Made by a program: the position numbers and the translations under genes. Under the pieces are notes generated by a model. That model was not told the DNA's origin. It made no database searches and saw only the letters and a list, made by a program, of their open reading frames with translations. A stretch of 64,000 nucleotides of DNA from Ustulina deusta. Its lineage: Eukaryota > Ascomycota > Sordariomycetes > Xylariales > Xylariaceae. This document shows positions 44,101-56,318 of the stretch, one piece after another. The stretch's first letter is position 1; every line of letters starts with the position of its first letter. Location: positions 372,001-436,000 of the forward strand of contig JAJNNX010000028.1 of assembly GCA_023159155.1 (NCBI GenBank), read 5' to 3'.

Positions 44101-47100
44101 AACGTCACATCGCGCGTCTGCTCGGCACTATACAGAATCAAATAACCTGGTTTCATACCAAAATTGACTTGCGCTAGGTATCACATAGGTAGTACATGAG
44201 GTGTGGGCGGGAGTGGGAGTTGTGACGAAGGGTTGTCGGGATTTGGTATTGGAGAGCTTAGGCTCGGTAGCGGGTTGAAACCCTTCCTGAGTCCAAGTAG
44301 CGTAAACAGGCTGTCGATGGACTCCGACACCGTGCTAATAGGTACTGTAGGCTGAACGTGGGAGCGCAAAGGCATGTCCTAAATAATAAATAATAATCAG
44401 TTGCCCGTATTAGGCATATACCAAACAGGATAAAGAGAGAGAAAGGGACGAAAATACCATAGAATTGAAGTATGAAATTGAGCTGCCGGTAGCCGACGCC
44501 ATGCGAAATGGTTTTGATGGTATTTATTCATTGAAATCTGTACTCCATGGCCCAGATAAGGCCGACGATTGTGGTAGGCCGTAGTCATGCGCCCGTCACG
44601 TAGGTGGTCGGTCGTTTGAGCCTGATCAATTTGTCGTCTATCATCGGAGGCGGCTCGGTGAGTGATGCGTGAAGCCCGAACGGATGTAACTAGAAGATGA
44701 GGTGCTGCATCGCTTATTCATGATCCATTCAGATACCACCGTTGTATCGTTTATTGAATCTTCCCCACGAGAGCCAAGAAATAAAATCATGACAACGCCT
44801 AATTCCTAATTGCAAAAAAACGGTCACTTATACTAAAGCACATACTGGAGGAAGATCAACGCATGAACAAGCCACTATAACATAAATACCTAGAGGCAAG
44901 ACAGTATGTGCCGAAATGGATTGATATGCCGAATCCCGACTAACATTCTCGTTTTGGTTCCAGGGGGCTTCGCAATCTTCTAGATAGGCATTCATCGGAA
45001 ATACTACCCTGGAACCTGCAGAGTGATGAACGCTTCGCAGGCGTATGTATTCCCATTGAGGACTTTGGTACATCGTTCGGAGGTGGAGAATAGATGTGAA
45101 CATCGTAAGTGACGAGAAGCCCACATCAACAGGACGTCGCGTCGGTCTGCAATCCTCTTATGGATGGAAGAATGGCGGAATTTTCCATGGTCGCTCACCT
45201 GGTAATTAAGCGGCTCGACGGAGTGACGGGCGACAAGGGTTCGAGAAATAGAAACCGTCCGAAATCCCATAGGCAGTACCACAGCCTAATGAGCCTGTTG
45301 GTAACGAACAGCCAACCTTTTCTTCATCGCAGTGACCAGAAGAAGCCCTAATGTCAGTTAGCGGCTGTATGGATGGCGTTGTTGTTGAGATATACCTCGC
45401 TACGACCTAGGTTAGGCTTACAGCACATCCCTGATCCTTCGGCCCGAGAGATCCTCACTCTCGGGACCAAAACTATCGTGGGCCATTTCTAGACTCGGTC
45501 AGTGCATGGTGAAGGTGTCCATAAACTACTAGGCTAGGTTAATATTCTGGACGCAGCATCGGACGATCGTCGCACATATTAGCAACTTCAGATCGTGATG
45601 GGGATAGAAGGAGAGCTGACGATGGCGCGGGTACGTAGAATACATAACTTGCATAGTATCATAACATAATGGTAAGGTAGTTTTCCAGATTGCTATGCTG
45701 CAACCTAGACAATACAGGCTTGCTTCTATGCATTACTAGGATCGGGCGCTGAGGTCCGCCAACCGCGACCGAATCAGCTTCTCGGTGTTCTCCCAGCTCG
45801 CTGTCACCCTTCTTCCTAACTCCCACATTCACTCCATTGCTATTTAGGTATGATACATAGTAGGTATGGCGACACAACCAACGCGCGGTCCTACGTAGTA
45901 CTGCAGTTCACGGCTTCATACGACGTCCAAGGTCTTGTATTCAAGCCAGTCAGTAGACTGACACGTGCGGCATACAGTACCTAGAGCTCATAGATCGAAG
46001 TACACAAGCAGGCCGGCTGGAGATCTTGTCGCTGGTGGTTGGAGGGGTTGACCCGCAAGCCACAACCCCTCAAGAGAGCTCAACATATCCATCAGCTGCG
46101 CTATTGAGATCCGCCAAGCGCATCTCTGGGGTGAGCAGTCTTGGCTTGAACCCAAACACTTCGCAGCTCGGCGAGATGATTCCTATAGTGGACAGTAATA
46201 GGTGTATATATAGCTCATCTACTCTGGACATGGCAACACATACAACCATTGCCACATCCTAACGCGTCAATGATAATCACATACCCTCAGCTTTGCGCAG
46301 AGATGGAGGGTGAGAGCGTTTTCTTACTCATTTTTACTTGTATCATGTGTATGTCTAGCGGAGTTCCCACTAGACTAGACCAAGCGAAACCTACCCCAAT
46401 CTAGCCTAACTTCCGTTGACAACCCCGTTATCCTGCCCGCACTTTGTGAGTTTGCATCCTGAACTGCTATAGCACTAGTATCTACTAGTATCGCGTCTTA
46501 GGGAACCATACCAACGCGGAGCCTGGTACTCAGCACTGTGCTTACTCGGTTTCTGTGAGAACTGTTTACAGATGGCCTCTTTGCACTTTGTATGGCATCC
46601 TCGAAGCCGTAAGCCACCAGACTAGCGGGAGTCCTGTACTCCCCAGGTATCTCGGGGTACCTCGCTGTCGCTTACAGGGTACCATCACACTAGTCTACTT
46701 ACCCTACAGCACAGATGTCCAGAGATGAACGCTAAGATCAAAGGATGGTGGAGGGTTCTGGGGCAACGTGCGGTACTCGGCAAGGGTCTTAGAGGCGCCA
46801 AGCATCTACCCCCCATGTCTCTTTTCTGCATACATCTCTCTGCATACATCTGGTTGCTGGTAATGCAGTGTACCATCCGGTACTATACCATGTAGCATGG
46901 CCATCTGCCACTACCAAGTATCGCCTACCGCTGGTTAGTGGTGTACGTCTGCATGTCTCTCTGCCCTCTCTCTGGTCTGGTCTGCTTCTGCTCGTCGCCG
47001 ACCCCCCGGCTGTGTTTGTGCGGGCGTGGTATGCATTATGGCAGGGGGGATGATAAGTCTCACAAATGACCTGTCGCATCCTCAGTTTCCAGTACCCAGC

Positions 47101-47859
47101 ACGTTTATATCGGGGGTTGGTAGCCCTCTTTCCACAAGTTACCTTATTCGATGAGGTATCAGCTTTGACAGGTGCTCATGCCGTATCTGACCATGACTTC
47201 ATTCACCTTTCATGTCTCTCGTTTCCTCTCGCCGCCTGAACTGGCTAGACGGTGAATGTGGGTGGGGACAATCATCTGCCAAATTCACCCTCTGCTTCTT
47301 CTTCTTCCACCCATCCTCCTCCTACCCTGGGGCCTATTACTGGCCCTGCCCATCTTGTCCACATTTCGATGTTCGTCCCCCGCCTATAGTATCTCGCAGA
47401 GGCGTTGTTTCCCAAGTGGCCCCACGATCCCATCTTCACATCCAAATAAGACAGAGCTACACTCCACATCCGCTGCCCCAGCTCAACCCGCTCAACCCCT
47501 CCTTCGTCTACACTACAGTAGTTCCCCCTTCTTTATGATTCGAAGGAACAGCCTATCGCTGCAGACTTAAGCAGTCCCCGATTCGCCCACCAGCCTTCTT
47601 TTTGTTCTGTTGGCAGCGAGCATTCATGAATCGTGCTGCTTAGAGCGAATGCGTGGCGGATTTTGATCATGGTCTGCTCAGGCTGATAATTCCCGATTTC
47701 GAGTGTTGGAATGGGCTCGCAAACCAGAATCAACTGGTAAATACTGCCGCATACTTGTCGGCTCTTTGAAGCCCGACCCTCTGACTCCCTGTCTCTCAAC
47801 TACACATTCTTTGCGGTCGGAGCTTCCCAAGAAGACGAGGACCGGGCTATAGCTCAGTC
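38169..47859. other. 9.7-kb interval of normal composition without a convincing gene
   Basis: G+C is ordinary, not RIP-like, yet no ORF shows a domain, signal peptide or splice-consistent exon chain that I can support. The longest are 208 codons (41323-41949, minus) and 151 codons (40259-40714, minus), both of unlikely composition. A 52-codon ORF with a good AAAATGG context at 38238-38396 sits just after the GH92 stop. A CCCTTC-type run lies at about 41159-41180 and a perfect 8-bp stem hairpin at 45443-45465. The last 600 bp are C/T-rich leader for the next gene. Confidence 0.55.
45443..45465 (+). other. Perfect short hairpin
   Basis: CCCGAGAG, a 7-nt loop, then CTCTCGGG. An 8-bp fully paired G+C-rich stem in otherwise featureless DNA. 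No downstream T run and no adjacent gene, so its role is unknown. Confidence 0.7.
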
Positions 47860-50163
47860 ATGGATGGCCCACGTACTCTCCTTACCAACACTGTTGGACT
47901 TCCATGGGCAGAGAGACGTGACCTGGCAACCAGAGATGACTCCCCGAATGCCTTATCCACAAGTCCAGGATGGACAAATCCCATGCCAACGGCTCAAAGG
48001 AGCGCCGCTCCGCTGTCTCCCATTAGCACAGAACAAGAGATGCCCTGTGTTGTTGTCGACCCTAGCGCAACAGCCCCGCCCGCTCTCCAGTCTGCTGCTT
48101 CGTCAGATACCACTTGGGACACCACCTACCAGGACGATGGACTGGTGGAGAATGCCAATGATGACGCGAACTGGGAGCACGGAGCGGATGACGGGTTAAC
48201 TGTGCCCAAGATAGAGCCTGTGGAGGACGATTACTTTCGTATGGACGATGTTCAAGAAGCCCCCCGCACGTTAGTTCCTAGACCAGACCGGCCATCTTCA
48301 GGCCAGCCGAAAACTAAGAGGCCGAGGGGACGGCCACGGAAACATCCTGTGAACACCCAGGTAGTTAACAGCAAAATTGCGAAGGGCCGCTCGAAAACTG
48401 GCTGCATCACCTGTCGGAAGAGGAAGAAGAAGTGTGATGAAGCAAAACCACGCTGTGAGAACCGTCCATGACGCTTTCTAAGATCCTCCCTAATCACCTG
48501 ACAGGCTTGAACTGTGAGAAGAACGCAGTGGTATGCGAGGGGTATCACGAGAAAACACTTTGGAAGAGTGGCCGAGAAAAGGCAGAAGAAGGTGAGGGGG
48601 ATCCTGATTGCTAGTCTATTTCTTCTAACATTGCTCACTGGCCCGATAGAGCTACAACGGAAGCAGAGTCTTCCGCACATTACGCTTCAGCCGATTTTCA
48701 ACGGGGTTGAGACGCACGAAGACCGAATCTTCTTCGAACATTATATCAACCATCTAAGCAGCGTGCTCACTGTTGAAGGTCAACACAGAAACGCTTTCAA
48801 GGATATGCTGCTTCAGATGGCGGTAGAACATGGTGGACTAATGCATTCTATCCTTTCATTAGCAAGTAAACATATTGATTTTGAGACCCCATACGGTAGC
48901 AAGCTTGTTAGTTCTAGCCCTCACGTCGATCGTGCGTCTCTGATGGCCCGATCACAATTTCATCATACTGCAGCCATGCAACAGCTGCTAGACTGGGGAA
49001 GACAGGGCGAAGGGGCACCAGAACAGAAAGCCAACCTAGCGCCTCGCTATGGCCAAATGTTGTGCCTACTGCTGCAGACAGCTGCGGAGGGATCTCTGGG
49101 CGGCGAGCATCGAGTGCACCTCCAGGCCTACAAGAGCCTGATCCAAGAGAACCCACCGCCAGACAAGGCGTTCACCACGTTCATCACCGAGTTCTTTCAA
49201 TATCGGGTCTTCGCAGATGAGCTCATCCGATATCCCGACATGAAGACAAAGCGTCTAGCTACGGAAGATTGGGAGCCGTGGGTCGAGATCGAACCCGCGC
49301 GATTAATCGGAGTCGGCGACGGATTGTTTCATTATCTTGCCAAGATTACAACGATCCGGGACGAGATAAGGGCCAACATGCTGGCCAGGGTCGAGCCGGT
49401 GGTCAGCCACACAGCACTTTGCCGGGCTGCTGTTATCGAAGCCGCGATCCGTGAGTGGGCGCCGACCTGGCCAACCGGGGACAACCGAGACCGCGTGAGT
49501 CTACTCTACCAACAGATGATGTGGGTGTACTTGTACCGGACTATCTACCCGCCACCAACTTCCTCGCCGCCGCCGTTCTTTACGACGTCGACAATCGCAG
49601 AGACAATAAACCCCACCTTGGGTGTCAGTACTTGCGTCGCTGTTGGCACTGGCGTGGGTGACGGTAGTAGGATAATGCCTCTCTCGCCAGCATCCTCACA
49701 ACCCTGTTCCACGACGCGCTCACCTCCCCCCTCTGGTGCTCTTCCGCCGCCATCCGATCGCCGCCTGTCCAGCAGCAGTCTTCATGCCACGCCGCCATCC
49801 CTTACTAACGGAGGTTCGCCCCCGCCTGCCATGCAATATCCCCCGTACCACGATGCGCGCATTCGCATAGCCGTCGACGAGTCTATTGCGATCCTTGACT
49901 CCTTCAAGCCGGGTGATCCCGTGCAGACCTTACTGTTAGTCCCCTGCCTCGTAATTGGTTGCGCGTCGTTTACGCCCGGACAACAAGAGCGTGTCAGAGC
50001 TGCGGTCCGCACCGTGCGCGGCTACACAGGCTTGCGTAATTGTGATCGCGTCGCTGAGTTTCTAGAGGAAGTATGGCGGCTCATGAGCCGGGCTGAGTGG
50101 GCAAAAGTCTGGGATTGGCAGGGCGTGGCATGGAGTAGGAAGTTGGATTTCGCCTGTGCTTGA
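47860..50163 (+). CDS. Zn2Cys6 transcription factor with AT-hook-like motif
   Basis: 731 aa from exons 47860-48454, 48505-48591 and 48650-50163 (introns 50 and 58 bp). Intron 1 lies inside the zinc cluster: splicing turns the stop-bearing read-through into a canonical C182-x2-C185-x6-C192-x6-C199-x2-C202-x6-C209 cluster (GCITCRKRKKKCDEAKPRC, then LNCEKNAVVCEGY). Just before it is KRPRGRPRK (153-161), an AT-hook-like minor-groove motif. The N-terminal 150 residues are Pro/Ser/acidic-rich. From VETHEDRIFFEHYINHLSS onward the protein resembles the fungal-specific transcription factor 2 (PF11951) type, with KDMLLQMAVEHGGLMHSILS and a C-terminal GYTGLRNCDRVAEFLEEVW; a Ser/Pro insert lies between. 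Nuclear DNA-binding regulator; target genes unknown. It converges on the next gene, and a long empty region lies upstream. Confidence 0.92.
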
Positions 50164-51256
50164 ACAGTAACGACGAGTACTATTCGTCGAATCTCTGAAC
50201 AACTATTTATTGGATCTTCCTCCCTCCCTCCCTCTTGATTCTCGCAACCAATGTTGGGGAGTGGGGGGAGGGTTATGGTGTCGTAGTGCTTTTTCGATGG
50301 GTGGCTTTCTGATTATTTCGCACATCGCGGCCAGTTATTATTTCGGGGGGCGGGGCCCTTTCTCATCATCCTCATCAGTTAAACCTATCTGATATCCCGA
50401 TGATTATCTCGAGGGCATGGCAGCGGGTTAAGGCGTTTCACAGATCAGGTGCACGAGGTTAGGCAGGGTTGAACAAAGCATTTTGACGAGCTACGCTCTG
50501 CTTTATGACGTATGGAAACGTGGTTAGGGCGGCTTTCTCCCCTCTCCCTTTTGCGTTCATTTTGGATTTGAAGTTCCATCTAAACCTCATTCTGACATGT
50601 TTCCATGAAGGAGCACGTCTAGACGCTTATACCCATTCCTTCTTCACGGCTTGACTTAGATATGACGGCCACGAGAAAATTCTTTTTGATACCAAGGCGA
50701 ACATCACAGGCGGACCATCGTTGAGATTTTGCTTGGGGGGGGTTTTTTTCCCCTCTTTGTTCTTGTGATTTACGGCCGGGAGACTTGGGCGTTTTGGTGG
50801 CTGTTGGGCATACTGGATTATAGTAGTAATATTGATATTGAACGCGTCGAGTCATGGGGACGTTGAAAGAGATCGCATATTCAGTCGTACAGACGGCGCT
50901 TTGGATATATAGATATATATGCATGCACACGTCCTACCGGACAATTGAGCGCCTACGCCTCTACTTCTGAGAGGGTCGTCAACCGAACCAAATAGCACAG
51001 CGCCGTGCGCTTCGGCTTGGCGTATCAGGCTATGTGATGCCGTCTATGTGGTGCTCAAAGATGAGCTCCTACGCATTCGTATGGCGTTGGCAATTGGTCT
51101 CGACTAGACAACCTCACCAATCCCGCTTCCCCTACTCTTGAAGTCACAGAGCGGTTATATCTCGAGCACATGGTGAGAGTACTTACCCTGTATCCGAGTT
51201 TATCGGATCTATTTTTTAATAGAAAGAGGATCCTCATGGCTCTTAGCTGTTCTACA
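50164..51256. other. Convergent intergenic region
   Basis: 1.1 kb between two convergent regulator genes, so it holds both 3' UTRs. C/T-rich run TCCCTCCCTCCCTC at 50220-50234; TATATAGATATATATGCATGC near 50905. No gene recognised. Confidence 0.6.
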
Positions 51257-54043
51257 TCAAGCATTCGTCTGCTGGCTCAACGAGGGTTCGGAGCGCGTCC
51301 AGCTAAAGGTATCCAGCAAATCGAAATCGATGTCTACTTGCGTCGTAAAGTCCCAGTCGAACGCCGCACCAGGTGCGCTCTCGTATCCTGGTGGGGGCAC
51401 ATTCAGCGCCTGGTCCAGGACCTGCTTAATGATTGTCTTGCACTGGCGACACTGGTTGCCATTGGGTGCCGTCGGCTTGACCCAGTCCAGGAATCCGACG
51501 AGGAGGCTCAGCTTCTGGATGAGACTTGACCTCGTGATCCGCGGGTCGTTGTGTAGTGTTGGCTTTAGCAACTCTTGGCATAGGATACCGCCGGCGGGAA
51601 CGCCGAAGGCCATGATCTTGAGAACGTGCTACGAGTCAACGAAACAGACAAACGAAATATGAAGAGGTGAGTAAGAGCGAGGGGGGAAACACTTACAAGC
51701 CATTCATAGTCATTCCGCAATGGGAGGAGCGTGTCTTGATGGGTCCAGAATGGCAAAGTATGTGTAATCATGTCGAAGCTAACAGACAGAAGTTCGGTTT
51801 GGGCGTGGCCATGTTTGAGCAGTAGTCTCTCGATGAAAAATACATTCAGGAGGTGCTCCAGTCGCATCAAGAGCTTCCAGTATAGAAGATCCGCCTCATG
51901 CCCCTGATCATCCAAGTCAGAGTCGTGGTATGTTATGAAGGCTGGAAATTCCTGAATCGTGCGCGACTCCCGAGCCTTCACATCCCTTGTTCATGATAGC
52001 GTTAGCTTCTTAAAGAGGGTAAGTCTAAAGCATGGTGAAGGCGAGGAGCGATGACTGGGGATATAATATAGTTCAGTATGACTTACAGAAGCGCCTCGAC
52101 TGATACTTGCCGCTTGGTACTAAGAGCAAAGTGCATGATTTCTTCGCGGAACATCGCAAGCTTGGCCCTCGCACGCAGAAACGTGACCGAGAATGCGCTC
52201 GCATGATTGTTCCACCCCGTGACGCCTATCTCAGCCTTCGCTGCCTCCAGAGAAATCCCCTTGACTCCGTAGAGGGTAGCGTTGCCGATGTCAAGGGGAA
52301 GAGGCGTCGTATGATAGTTTTGGCTCATCAGCGGCGGTCTCCCCGTCAATGATACCATCGTCATGTGTAGGTTGTACTACAACAATCGGGGTTAGTAATT
52401 GCCATTTTGGGCGCAATCGGGAGATTTCAAGGCAGTTGGGAGCTTCCAACACATGAATTCAGCTTAAAAAGGAGCCTTTCTGCCCTGAAGGGGCCAGGAC
52501 GGGGAGGATATGATTCCGATAATTACCCACAATATGGCAGTATATTCTCCGTTTGATCTCGACCATGAAGCTGGGTTGGTAGTCCGGCGAATCTGGAAGG
52601 ACGTGATAGCCTAAGAAAGTCAGAAGTGTGATGACCTCTCCGAGGAATGACCAGGACCGGCGGTCTACACTAGAGTTAGCAGCAGCGACATCTGGCGCTC
52701 GCAAGGTAAGAAGCACTAACTCATGTCACCATGGAGCACGGTCTCCATTACGAGTCGCCTATTACTGAGGAAGAGTAGCACGGAGTTAGCGGGGGAGAAT
52801 TCGTTGCACAGGTCAAGGCAAAAGTCGACGCATTTCTTCCTGGCTCGGCTCCATCGATTGTGCTCGTCCTATTTAAGAATCTGGAGTCAGTAATTGTTAT
52901 TCATGCTAAAAAGGGGAAATGGCGTTAGGAGTTTGCAGTAGTAATATGAGTATAACCCCCCCCCTCCCCCTTCCCAATTTGGCAACTCGTGCTCCTAAGG
53001 CATTAAAAGGGCATAGGAGACTCCAGCGGACCGACCTGATTGGGAGTTTTCACCATTGTGGTGGAATTTACGCTGGGGTCCCAGAACGCGAAGATCAACC
53101 CCAACGCCTCCCAACGCGTACAAGCGCCGGAAAATTGGCCTATCCATTGGTTGGGTAGCATGCCATCTTCGTCGGAGAATGGAAGTGTTGTGTTCCTGCA
53201 CAGAATGACAGCGAGCTCTTCGAGGGACTTGTCACTCCTCCGGGCTCCGAAATAATGCCCAAAGGTCTCGTAAAACGACTCTACGACTTGGTCGAGCAAA
53301 TAGTAGTACCACTGCAACACTTCGAGTCAGTTATCGCCATGTTGAGTGAGAGCTTATAGGACGTGGTTTCTGGCCCCAAAATGAATCTTTATACTTTGGA
53401 AGTCGCCAGAATATGAAGGAAACGACTCTGAGGATTGCTTACGGCCTCGCATGAGCTGCCGCGTAGACAGAACTTGCCTCGAGAGGGCTCGGGAACATGC
53501 TGCAGTACAAACAAGCAAGCCTCGCGCGTTCGAGCACTGAGCGTGAACTCATCTGGCGCCGACGTTTCTTGGCTCCAGCCTTCGGATTCGGAAGGTGTTG
53601 CATGTGAGCCTTGCAGCCTGCTTAGACTATTCTGCGTTTCCTCGTAGACGGCGGAGAAGCTCGTGAAGCCGAGATAACCCGCCGCCATTTGCCTTGAGCC
53701 CTGCCCGTCAGGGCTTCGAACTTCGGTCGCCTCCGAGACATCGGTAGCTGTAGGCTGATGAATAACAGATGAAGCCGAACGAGCGGGAGAAAGAGGTAGT
53801 CTACGAGCAGTAGAGGGGGTCCTCGGGTTGCCCGATACCAGGTAGACGCAGTCATCTGTTTGACGTCTCTTCCTGCACCGGCTGCAGATCGGTTGAGTAT
53901 GATCGCATGCTACTTTTCGCTTGCGACAAGGCTACGTAATCATGTCAGCGCAAGTTCAGCGCCAAGCCGAGTAATCGTCTTACTTCGCATGCTTGTGGTC
54001 GACCGTTGGGTCTGCGGAGAAGGGACCTTGCAGGAGACTGCAT
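51257..54043 (-). CDS. Zn2Cys6 transcription factor, eight exons
   Basis: 685 aa. Exons in reading order: 54043-53984, 53931-53443, 53311-53036, 52868-52721, 52664-52531, 52376-52087, 51985-51697, 51628-51257. All junctions are GT..AG and phases close exactly. Exon 1 codes only 20 residues and ends inside the zinc cluster; the join gives ACEPCRKRKVACDHTQPICS, continuing RCRKRRQTDDC (C19-x2-C22-x6-C29-x6-C36-x2-C39-x8-C48). The middle is of fungal-specific regulatory (Fungal_trans) type: VLHGDMNRRSWSFLGEVI, EIKRRIYCHIYNLHMTMVS and TGRPPLMSQNYHTTPLPLDI (from about 380), a hallmark block. The exon 4 end (52721) has a weaker alternative donor at GTGACA; I chose the one keeping GDMNRR. Start codon is the first ATG after an in-frame stop. 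The target is unknown; it may control itself and the divergent neighbour (see 54100-54263). Confidence 0.87.
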
Positions 54044-54539
54044 TTCCGGCAACAATTATGACTCACGACGGCGACGGCGTACTACCCAAAATTAACTGGC
54101 TCGGCTTGTCACGTCACTGGTTAGGATTCAACTGGATGCCCATACAGAGATAAAGGAAACGATTTTCGGGGCTCGGCTTCGGAGCTCGGCTTCGGCTTGG
54201 CTTCTAGTGGCTGTCTTCGATATCTGGTTAGTCAAATAGGTTGCATCAGTCAGATCTCGGCTTGGAGTCAGATATAGCCCACGTTCTTTGTTAAGAAAAA
54301 AAAAAGAAAACCTTAGAGCGAGTGAGATGGGAGTCATTTGTTATGGAATCCTTGATCATATAAGGAAATGCATGTCCATGTAACACACTACCATATTTTT
54401 CATAACCACCCATCTCTACAAATAGGGCAAAGATACATCAATTAAATTCAAAAATCCACAATTGCCTAATAGTGAGACTCCTCTACACACACATTCTCAT
54501 TAGATTGTTATAGTATTGACGATACTTGATAACTTCAAC
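54044..54539. other. Divergent promoter region
   Basis: 496 bp between a regulator gene read leftward and a small gene read rightward, so promoters for both must sit here or in the first exons. It holds four copies of CTCGGCTT and a purine run near 54295-54310. Confidence 0.7.
54100..54263 (+). promoter_or_regulatory. Repeated CTCGGCTT octamers, candidate regulator sites
   Basis: CTCGGCTT occurs at 54100-54107, 54172-54179, 54185-54192 and 54256-54263; the inverse AAGCCGAG lies at 53964-53971 in intron 1 of the regulator gene. The middle two belong to a duplicated GCTCGGCTTCGG. Successive starts on the plus strand are 72, 13 and 71 bp apart. The CGG core is the triplet Zn2Cys6 proteins bind, so autoregulation or control of the divergent gene is a natural reading, but this is inference. 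Confidence 0.4.
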
Positions 54540-55006
54540 ATGACGACTCCACATTCGCCAACCCGACGACACTCTGCTGCCTCAGACTTAACATTAACTG
54601 AGAGCAATACTGGCTTCGCTGGTAACATGCAGGACCACGCGGAAAAGGGGAAATATATTGACGATGGTGCGTAACAAGTGGGAGACTAGAGATCCAGCCG
54701 CACCCGAGAGGTTAGCGCTAACGAACATATCCGCATTCACTTACAACAGACGAGAAAACCTTATCCGATCTAACACTAGAAGAGACTTCGTCGAATCACT
54801 CGAAGACGAAGCTGTCCAAGGCCATGACGCAGCTTAAATCCAAGCTGAAGCCGAAAGAAGAGAAACAGAAGCACAGGGCTTCGATCCCGCCTAATTACTA
54901 TCCCAATAGCGTACAAACCTTCGAGGCGCTAGCTAGTACGTTATTTGGGGCTAATGCAAAGAATCCCGAACTACAAGCTCATTATGTCCCAGTTTCACGA
55001 ATATAA
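54540..55006 (+). CDS. Small hypothetical protein, 127 aa
   Basis: Exons 54540-54666 and 54750-55006 with an 83-bp intron (GTGCGT..ACAACAG); joining gives YIDDDEKTLSDLTLEE. The start has a good context (CAACATGACG). No signal peptide or membrane segment. The protein is hydrophilic: N-terminal Ser/Thr-rich part, central Lys-rich helix-prone stretch (SKAMTQLKSKLKPKEEKQKH), and a C-terminal NYYPNSVQTFEALASTLFGA that looks most conserved in style. A short internal echo, SDLTLTESN and SDLTLEETS, straddles the intron. I do not recognise the family. It shares a divergent promoter with the Zn2Cys6 gene and is the last gene before the RIP block. Confidence 0.65.
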
Positions 55007-56060
55007 AATGGCTTTTACTCTAAGTCATGGCCACGAATGGCCGGATTGCGACATAGAGGGGCACGATTCATTGTAAGGAGAAGCGCCATCTGCCAACTCT
55101 GCGATAATGTACAGGGCGCAATATAATTTCAAATTTTTTTTATTTTCATTTGGGGGAATAATAGCAGGCAGATCGATAAATAACAAGACAGGAAACATCT
55201 GGGGAAAATAATAAGGACGCGGTGGAATATCTGTTTAGGGGAAATGGGATAAACTGGAATATTTACGTGACGGAAGGAAGATCGGATATGACGAATGAAT
55301 CTTAATCCACATTCACCATAAAATGCATCCACTTCTTGCACCATGCGATGTGAACCGAGAGTGTGGATTTTGTCAGATGGTGGCCTAAATTACCCCTCTG
55401 GGGAGCACCACGCAGTCTCATCCAGGCTGCAGTTTTTCCACAACTCTCAGAAATGCAGTCTGACACCTTCGGCAACTAGATACATTACGCGCCAACTTTT
55501 GCACATTTGTCGACCTTCGGAGTAGTCGGGGGTGCCGGAAATGCAGGGTTACTAGACCACTAGACGCCGTAGTCGGAATATCTATTCCCAAAAACGAAAT
55601 AGCTTCGCGCCCTGTCTCTTGACAACCAATCCGGCCTCGGTATTTTTACACCTGGAAACAGAACGATCGCAAGAAATTACCTTCCGTTGAGCTAGACCCA
55701 GGGTTCCTGATATTGATCCTGACAGCAATTATAACTAGGGCGAGGCAACAGTATCAGGCAACCAAGTTCTGGGGCCGCAGAGCGCAGCTCTGTCTACTCG
55801 TTATTCCGGGGTCTTATCATTTGGCATCTCACCTTTCCTCCTATTTATTATCCGTGCGCAAGCTACTATTAGTAGCAGTACAGACAACATGTGCCTCGAT
55901 ACGGTCCCTCTACAGAACTAGTCACTTAGTGTCACTAGGTCTGATCTAAAGGTCTATATTGAGTATGGTTGTAGAAGGAAACTAACTAGGGTATCTAACG
56001 GAGGTGCGAGGTATTTATGCCCTTAATTAGGTAGGTCAGTACCTAGTGCCTAAAAACTAC
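55007..56060. other. Intergenic up to the right A+T block
   Basis: 1.05 kb of normal composition grading to A+T. A T-rich run at 55135-55150 follows the small gene. No gene recognised. The change to A+T-rich DNA is sharp, at about 56060. Confidence 0.6.
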
Positions 56061-56318
56061 GCATAGTGCCTTTTTATATATATACTATTGTATTAATTTA
56101 ATAGATTAACTTTAATAAAAGCTAATAGTAATAAGATCTATAATTATTTTTTTTATTAAATAACTATTTTAGTTATTTTATAACTTATTGCTTAATATAG
56201 CTATAAATAAAATTATTACAAACTTTTTTATTATAATATATTTTTTAACTACTAATAGTTTTTTTTTTAATATAGTTTTGCTAATATATTATAAACTTTT
56301 TATTAAATAGCTATTTTT

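Noticed and set aside
17638..54043. Secondary-metabolite gene cluster around the two Zn2Cys6 regulators
   Set aside because: No polyketide, peptide or terpene synthase, and no P450 or transporter set lies near them in this window.
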